From an uncultured Clostridia bacterium (GTDB lineage Bacteria > Bacillota > Clostridia > TANB77 > CAG-508), in contig CAKPEG010000022.1 in assembly GCA_934149275.1 (NCBI GenBank), positions 1-18,570 of the forward strand: a DNA stretch of 18,570 nucleotides, read 5' to 3'. A model generated the notes under the pieces. The model worked only from the letters and a program-made list of their open reading frames with translations. It was not told where the DNA came from and did no database searches. The position numbers were made by a program, and so were the translations under genes. Position 1 is the first letter of the stretch. Each line of letters begins with the position of its first letter. Below, piece after piece: positions 13,559 through 18,570 of the stretch.

Positions 13559-15400
13559 ATGGCCTCAAAAGACTGCTATCATTTTACAAAATTAAATAGA
13601 GCTTACCAAATAGAAAAAAAAGGATTAGAACCAAGAATAGAAGGAAACTCAAAAGCAATTAATGACAATGATCCTAAAATATCATTTTCAGACGGAAAAA
13701 TAGCTACTGCTGGCCTATTTGCCAATTTTTATGATGTATACATGGCTATGAACGAAGGAAAAAGAAATCCAACAGATAAAAAAGTAATATCATCAAAGAA
13801 TATAGAAGATTATTTAGGCGAAGGCATATATCTAATGTTTGATGGCACAAATATAGAAAATACAGGTGGAAATAAAGGTCATATTAATCCATTTGATGCT
13901 GCAACAACAAAATCAATTCCACCAGAGGCTTTAAAAGTTTGTGTTCTTAAAGACAATAATGGAAATATACATTATTCTCAATATGATTATATAAAATATA
14001 TTATTGCAAATTTAACTGGAGAAGATTATTCACAACTACAACAAATGGATAAAAATAATATCATATTAAAATGCATTGAAGAATATAAAAAAAATTATAA
14101 AGATGAACTTGAGCATTTTTCTCAAGACGAATATACTCCAGAATCAATGACTTTAGCTGATTTTTGCCAAACATATAAAACCGAAATTGATACTAACATA
14201 ATTAAATATTTGCAAACTCATTTTGTAGATTCACAAGGAGAAATAAGTAAATTAAACAAAGAATTTGAAAATATGCCTTCATCAATTACAAATGCACTAT
14301 CACAATGTCAAATACAATATAAAAAAATGATGGAAGAATTAATTAATGGCAACTTACCTGATATAAAAATACCAATACCTGATTTTTATGATTTATACAG
14401 AAACAACTTAGATAATGTTATAGGTGAATATTGTAATCAAATTGTAGAAACATCCAAAAATGAAATTACAGAACTAAAACAAGATGTTGACAGTATGACT
14501 GAATATGACAATCTTTTCTTACATTCTAAACATCACATAAAAAATGTTGTTGAATTCGCTTATATAATTGGAAAATCCGAAAACTCTTTAGGTGATGACT
14601 TTAACCTTTTAATCCAAGCAGCTAAATATCATGATTCAGGAAGAGAAACATCAGAATGGCTAAGTGATAATCATGCTGATCCTAGTGCCGAACATGCAGA
14701 CATAGAGTTATCTAAAACAGGCAAATATACACCTGAACAAATTGCAATGATTAAAGTTGCTATATGTTACCATGAACATAGTGAAAAATTTAAAAATGAA
14801 TTCGATGAAAAATATTTTATGGAAGTAGCTGAAACCGAAGGAGTTCCAGAAAATAAGCTAGAACATACAAAATTAATGTGTATATATCTAAAAGACGCTG
14901 ATGCTCTAGATAGAGTTAGACTTGGTAATTTAGACAAAAGTTATTTAAGAACAAGTATTGCAAAATCCGATATATTTTTAAGAGAATATGGAAAAGATAA
15001 AAATAATATTTCATGGGAAAATGCTGGACTGGCTGTAAAACTTAACAAAGACTTTAATATAGAACAAGAATTATTAAACGCATTACAAAAATTAAAAGAA
15101 GATTATTCTGAAAAAGAAACACTTATAAGTGCAATAGAAAATATTGAAAATCATGAAAATAGTAAAGTTGCTGAAGGAAAAAGCAGAAATATATTTGGTA
15201 TGATAAAAAAAGTAAGACATGTTTTACAAACACAGGAAACTTTAGAATTGAATAAACAAGATAATTCAAAGTCAATTCAAGAATTAGTACAAGAATCCAT
15301 TCAAGGTGTACCAAATCTTACAACATTAGATGAAATAGAACAAGTAAAAAGTAGACAAGAAAGACAATTAGAAGAACAAAAAGAAGGGCAAAATAAATAG
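13559..15400 (+). CDS. Two-domain protein: unassigned N-terminal domain plus HD phosphohydrolase domain
   Basis: 613 residues; AGGAGA lies 9 nt before the ATG. The first 150 or so residues begin YHFTKLNRAYQIEKKGLEP, followed by ISFSDG (41-46), GEGIYLMFDG (87-96), INPFDAATTKSIPPE (109-123) and LKVCVLKD. The opening H-x-T ... GL pattern is reminiscent of ADP-ribosyltransferase-like folds, but this is a guess. About 150-310 is helical linker. The HD domain spans about 318-470, with H322/H326, the H358-D359 pair in AAKYHDSGR, H379 (AEHAD), H405 and H407 (YHEH), and D446 to R452 in LKDADALDRVR. All expected metal ligands seem present, so it should be an active phosphohydrolase or nucleotidase; the substrate is unknown. 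The last 80 residues are Gln/Glu-rich. It is the first gene of a two-gene operon. Confidence 0.8.
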   Translation: MASKDCYHFTKLNRAYQIEKKGLEPRIEGNSKAINDNDPKISFSDGKIATAGLFANFYDVYMAMNEGKRNPTDKKVISSKNIEDYLGEGIYLMFDGTNIENTGGNKGHINPFDAATTKSIPPEALKVCVLKDNNGNIHYSQYDYIKYIIANLTGEDYSQLQQMDKNNIILKCIEEYKKNYKDELEHFSQDEYTPESMTLADFCQTYKTEIDTNIIKYLQTHFVDSQGEISKLNKEFENMPSSITNALSQCQIQYKKMMEELINGNLPDIKIPIPDFYDLYRNNLDNVIGEYCNQIVETSKNEITELKQDVDSMTEYDNLFLHSKHHIKNVVEFAYIIGKSENSLGDDFNLLIQAAKYHDSGRETSEWLSDNHADPSAEHADIELSKTGKYTPEQIAMIKVAICYHEHSEKFKNEFDEKYFMEVAETEGVPENKLEHTKLMCIYLKDADALDRVRLGNLDKSYLRTSIAKSDIFLREYGKDKNNISWENAGLAVKLNKDFNIEQELLNALQKLKEDYSEKETLISAIENIENHENSKVAEGKSRNIFGMIKKVRHVLQTQETLELNKQDNSKSIQELVQESIQGVPNLTTLDEIEQVKSRQERQLEEQKEGQNK

Positions 15401-15412
15401 GAGATTTTTAAT

Positions 15413-15880
15413 ATGGTAAATAATAAATATGGAATAGCATATAGTGAAATATTAGAAATACTAAAACATATTCCAATAGAAGATTATAATAAGATACCGA
15501 AAAGTGAAATAGAGTTATTTAAAGCCTATGCCGATGATAATTATACATTTACTTATGATACAACTAAAACCTTAGCAGAACAAAATGTATCAGATATAAC
15601 CAAAGGACTTATCATACTTTTATTTAGAGATTATTGGGCAACTGAAATCCAAAGAAATAAGATTATTGCAAAACAAAATTATGACAGAATAAAATTAGAA
15701 GAAGAAAAAGAGGCTAAATACAATTCATATAAAGCTCTTTATAACAACTATAAGAATTCTTCTGTAAATAATGAAAAAATCAATCAAGAATCTGCATTAA
15801 TAGAATTAAAAAACATGAAATGGTATGAGAAAATTTGGAAATCAATTAAAAAATTTTTTTCAAAAATGGAGAATCTATAA
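15413..15880 (+). CDS. Conserved-looking small partner protein of the HD cassette
   Basis: 155 residues, 12 nt after the HD-protein stop, with AGGAGA in the gap, so it is surely co-transcribed. Features are a helical N-terminus (YSEILEILKHIPIEDYNKIP), a central LFRDYWATEIQRNKIIAKQ (70-88), a Lys/Glu-rich coiled segment (89-105), a variable Asn/Lys linker, and a basic aromatic C-terminal helix WYEKIWKSIKKFF. No secretion signal. I recall similar small hypothetical proteins in gut Firmicutes next to proteins with the same N-terminal domain as its neighbour; this is memory, not a search. A regulator, antitoxin or subunit of the HD protein is possible. Confidence 0.8.
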   Translation: MVNNKYGIAYSEILEILKHIPIEDYNKIPKSEIELFKAYADDNYTFTYDTTKTLAEQNVSDITKGLIILLFRDYWATEIQRNKIIAKQNYDRIKLEEEKEAKYNSYKALYNNYKNSSVNNEKINQESALIELKNMKWYEKIWKSIKKFFSKMENL

Positions 15881-15928
15881 AAAGGTATAAATAATTTTTA
15901 TAATTACATTACAAGAACGATATTTTGA

Positions 15929-16813
15929 TTATTCTTTTTCACTTCCAATTAATTTTGTATTATCTAGCTTTGTTATTCCTATAATATTGGTATCCTTTGC
16001 TAAAATATTTATTTGTCTTTTTGCAATTGCATTTAATCTTTCAAGTCTCTCTTTTTGATTAATATTATTTTCTATCATACTAGCATTTAGTACTTCTAAG
16101 TTAGATAAGACTACCAAATGTAAAATATCAGTATAATCTCTAATATTGCCATCTAATTCTGAATTGTTTTCTCTCCATTCTTTTGCTGTCATTCCAAATA
16201 ATGCAACATTTATTACATCTGCTTCATTTGCATATATAAATAATTTTTGTTTATCTGTAAGTGTTGGTACTATGTTTTCTTTTATACTATCTGTATGTAT
16301 TCTATAATTTGTTTTCGATAAACTTCTTCTTACTGACCATTCTATTTTCTCTTGATATGTTTCATTATATTTTAATCTTTCAAATTCTTGAATCAAGTAT
16401 AATTTAAAAGCTGGATCAATCCAAGAAGCAAACTCTAACGCTATATCAGGATGAGCAAATGTTCCACCATCATATTTACCTCTCTTACTAATAAATCCTT
16501 TAGAATTTGTAGAATTAATCCATCTTGATGGACTCATTGTAAATGAATTATTGCCTGCATCATTTTTAAACTCGCGAGATTCCGCTAGTTTAAAATCTTC
16601 ATTAAAAAGTTCTTCCCATAACGAATAAAAGTCAAATGAACTTTTATTACTCATCCATTTAATAACAACATCACCAGGACTATTAAGGTTCTTATATCTT
16701 GCCAAATCAGTCAACGAAATATAATCAATTTTATTTACTCTTATTACATTTATTAAATTATCTTTTACATTCATTTTAGTTGTTATTTTATTATTAATAG
16801 TATCTTTATTCAT
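15929..16813 (-). CDS. KilA-N domain DNA-binding protein
   Basis: 294 residues. The KilA-N domain covers about 20-150: VNKIDYISLTDLARYKN, then WEELFN, SPSRWINSTNSKGFISKRGK and GGTFAHPDIALEFASWIDP with FKLYLIQEFERLK. The domain is typical of phage and mobile-element proteins and is thought to bind DNA. The C-terminal half (150-290) is helical and of unknown role. AAAGGA precedes the ATG by 8 nt. The gene converges on the HD cassette with a 48-bp gap and no strong terminator between them. Its promoter lies at 16915-16943, and an intrinsic-terminator-like hairpin lies between promoter and start codon. No other phage genes are visible, so it may be a lone remnant of transferred DNA. Confidence 0.9.
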   Translation of the reverse strand: MNKDTINNKITTKMNVKDNLINVIRVNKIDYISLTDLARYKNLNSPGDVVIKWMSNKSSFDFYSLWEELFNEDFKLAESREFKNDAGNNSFTMSPSRWINSTNSKGFISKRGKYDGGTFAHPDIALEFASWIDPAFKLYLIQEFERLKYNETYQEKIEWSVRRSLSKTNYRIHTDSIKENIVPTLTDKQKLFIYANEADVINVALFGMTAKEWRENNSELDGNIRDYTDILHLVVLSNLEVLNASMIENNINQKERLERLNAIAKRQINILAKDTNIIGITKLDNTKLIGSEKE

Positions 16814-16848
16814 ATGTTATTCCTTTCTTAAAATTTGCTATTTAGCAT

Positions 16849-16890
16849 AAAAAAATGAGCTCAATAATCCTTATAATTATTGGCCCATTT
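16849..16890 (-). terminator. Terminator-like hairpin in the KilA-N leader
   Basis: On the minus strand AAATGGGCCAATAAT (16890-16876) pairs with ATTATTGAGCTCATTT (16868-16853), with one bulge and a small mismatch, followed by seven U. It can end the MucBP gene (stop at 16976). It also lies downstream of the promoter at 16915-16943 and 36 nt upstream of the KilA-N start, so it may attenuate that gene. Confidence 0.85.
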
Positions 16891-16914
16891 CTTAATATTC
16901 AAATAACTGTATTA

Positions 16915-16943
16915 GTTATACTATGATTTCCTTTTATTGTCAA
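16915..16943 (-). promoter_or_regulatory. Promoter of the KilA-N gene
   Basis: Minus-strand -35 TTGACA (16938-16943, perfect), 17-bp spacer, -10 TATAAC (16915-16920). It sits between the MucBP stop codon and the terminator-like hairpin. Confidence 0.75.
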
Positions 16944-16975
16944 TTGTTTTCGTATGACGTTTTTCGACATTTATA

Positions 16976-18570
16976 TTATTGATGTTTTTTCTTAATTACA
17001 TAAATGCCTGCTGTTATTGAAATCATTATCAATAAGATGCTTTCTGCTATTGCAACATATGGAACTTCACCTGTTCCTACTGCTACTATTAAGTCTGCTC
17101 TACTTTCGTTGTCTGATGTATCTTTTTCATTAAATCCTGCTTCGTTTTCTGTAACAATACTTGCAACATTTTCTTTTGTTCCAATATTGCTATCTCCATT
17201 TTGCCATCCTAGAACTACTTGATATTCTCTGCTTTCTCCTGGTTTGATTTCATCTGTTTCAATGCTTGCAGTTGTTTCGTTTATTGTCCATCCTGGATTG
17301 TTCTCAGCTTTCATTGTCATTCCGCTTGGTATGTTTTCTACAACATTTGCTTTACCAGTTAACTCGCTGTCATTTGTTACTTTTATCTTGTAAACTACTT
17401 TTACATTTGCTGTTGATAATTCTTTTCTATGTACTTCAACTTTTCCTAAGTTTCCGTTGATTGCTGTTTCTTGTCCGTTTACAATTACGCTTGCAATTGT
17501 TTTATCTACTCTTAAGTTGAATACTAGTTTTCTATAATAGTAATTTACATATGTTGTATCTTCTACAATTTCTTTTCCATTTTCATCTTTTGTTACTGTA
17601 ACAGTCATCTTACCATCTTTATTTGATGGTACTTCTTTTATTTCATAGTATTTAATATCTTTTTGTTCTGTTGTGTACTCATCATTTTGATGTCCTGTAA
17701 TCTCTACTTCATCTGCTAGTTTTTCTTTTGTATCTATGTCATAGTAATTAACTATAACTTTTGCTGGTCTTCTATAGTAATAAATTACGTCTAGTGGATC
17801 AGCTGTCATTGTTCCATTCTTGTTGTTTGGTTCTTCAACTAAGTCATATCCTGGTACATCTTTTAGTTCTGTCTTATAGTCATCACCTTCGTGTCCTGGT
17901 ATATTCGTTGGAACGTCAATTTCTTCTCCGGTTTCTGAGTCAACATATTTTACATTAACCTCTGTTTTCTTGATGTAATAATATGTTACTCTTATCCTTT
18001 CTGTTGTCATTGTTCCTTTGGCATTTTCTGGATATTGGTCTTTTACTAAATCATATCCTGAAATATTCTCTTCATGTGTTTCATACGGATCTCCTTCATA
18101 ACCTTCTTCTTTTGTTTCATCTAGTAATTGTTTACCTGTCTTAATATCAATATGATTTACAATTACGCCACCTGATGTATGTACATAGTAGTAAGTTACT
18201 GTGATGTCTTCTTTAGTCATTGCACCATCTGCATTTGCTGGTACTTCAATTAATTTATAGCCATCAAATATCTTTCTTTCTGTTGTGTAATTATCACCTT
18301 CGTGTCCATCTTGTACTTCATCTTCTGTTAATCTGTTTCCTGTTGTCTTATCAATATATTCTGCTGTTACTTGACTTCTGTAGATATAATAGTAAATTAC
18401 TTCAACTGGTTCAACTTTCATCATTCCTTTGCTGTTTGCTGGTAATCTATCTTCTACTAAGTCATAACCGTCAAATATTCTTGATGAGATGTTATATGCA
18501 TCGCCTTCATTTCCATTATGTACAGCATTTGCTAAGATTTGTCCTGAAATTGCATCAATGTGTTTCTCAA
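16976..18570 (-). CDS. MucBP-repeat cell-surface protein (N-terminus beyond the window)
   Basis: The reading frame stays open through the right edge; about 530 C-terminal residues are visible. They include five MucBP repeats of about 65-75 residues, the first cut by the edge. Each has the pattern VxYID..TGxxL, then GHEGDxYTTE, GYxLVE, NxxGTMT and VxYYYxxx. MucBP modules bind mucin or glycans. A DUF11-like stalk domain follows (LRVDKTIASVIVNGQE ... VVYKIKVTNDSELTG ... ENIPSGM). The C-terminus is TGEVPYVAIAESILLIMI and further hydrophobic residues, then KKKHQ. No LPXTG motif is seen, so anchoring is by the membrane helix or an atypical sorting signal. Met-Met at 18424 lies inside a repeat and is not the start. 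Confidence 0.92.
   Translation of the reverse strand, partial: EKHIDAISGQILANAVHNGNEGDAYNISSRIFDGYDLVEDRLPANSKGMMKVEPVEVIYYYIYRSQVTAEYIDKTTGNRLTEDEVQDGHEGDNYTTERKIFDGYKLIEVPANADGAMTKEDITVTYYYVHTSGGVIVNHIDIKTGKQLLDETKEEGYEGDPYETHEENISGYDLVKDQYPENAKGTMTTERIRVTYYYIKKTEVNVKYVDSETGEEIDVPTNIPGHEGDDYKTELKDVPGYDLVEEPNNKNGTMTADPLDVIYYYRRPAKVIVNYYDIDTKEKLADEVEITGHQNDEYTTEQKDIKYYEIKEVPSNKDGKMTVTVTKDENGKEIVEDTTYVNYYYRKLVFNLRVDKTIASVIVNGQETAINGNLGKVEVHRKELSTANVKVVYKIKVTNDSELTGKANVVENIPSGMTMKAENNPGWTINETTASIETDEIKPGESREYQVVLGWQNGDSNIGTKENVASIVTENEAGFNEKDTSDNESRADLIVAVGTGEVPYVAIAESILLIMISITAGIYVIKKKHQ

Noticed and set aside
12185..16943. Complete prophage
   Set aside because: Only the KilA-N and S24-like proteins hint at phage; no integrase, structural or packaging genes and no attachment-site repeats were seen.

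Overview
The window comes from a low-GC (about 30 percent by eye) Gram-positive genome, most likely an uncultured gut Clostridia-type Firmicute. Supporting signs are AAGGAGG-type ribosome sites, TTGACA/TATAAT promoters with 17-bp spacers, short A/T-flanked intrinsic terminators, a VanW/YoaR-type protein, a Tex protein, an ABC-F ATPase and a MucBP-repeat surface protein. All ORFs read in the standard code. The taxonomic call is inference.

Layout: 1-587 is non-coding, with a bidirectional terminator, a cluster of DnaA-box-like TCCACA motifs and copy 1 of a palindromic element. Tex (588-2744, minus) follows. Next is a two-gene minus operon of paralogous membrane-anchored extracytoplasmic proteins (3081-5594), ending in a 21-bp terminator stem. 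It is divergent, through abutting promoters, from an ABC-F ATPase (5785-7371, plus). Between the ABC-F gene and a convergent 37-residue small gene (7714-7827, minus) lie copy 2 of the palindromic element and an unrelated 123-nt inverted repeat. A tRNA-Lys(CTT) with a consensus promoter and terminator sits at 8249-8324.

The stretch 8386-10256 holds an AAA/DUF4143 ATPase (minus) flanked by repeats: a perfect 27-bp palindrome and three 11-bp tandem repeats at its 3' side, and a five-unit array with a 32-33 bp period overlapping its promoter. A VanW-family anchored protein (10256-12073, minus) is divergent from an XRE/S24-like regulator (12220-12792, plus) whose protease Ser and Lys appear substituted. 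After it comes a cytoplasmic starch-binding-like domain protein (12943-13404).

The right part looks accessory. A two-gene plus-strand cassette (13559-15880) encodes a protein with an unassigned N-terminal domain joined to an HD phosphohydrolase domain, followed 12 nt later by a 155-residue partner. It converges on a KilA-N domain gene (minus) with a terminator-like hairpin in its own leader. The window ends inside a large MucBP-repeat surface protein (minus, incomplete).

The best candidates for undescribed biology are the HD cassette with its small partner, the structured palindromic element, the repeat array at the ATPase promoter, and the KilA-N leader hairpin.
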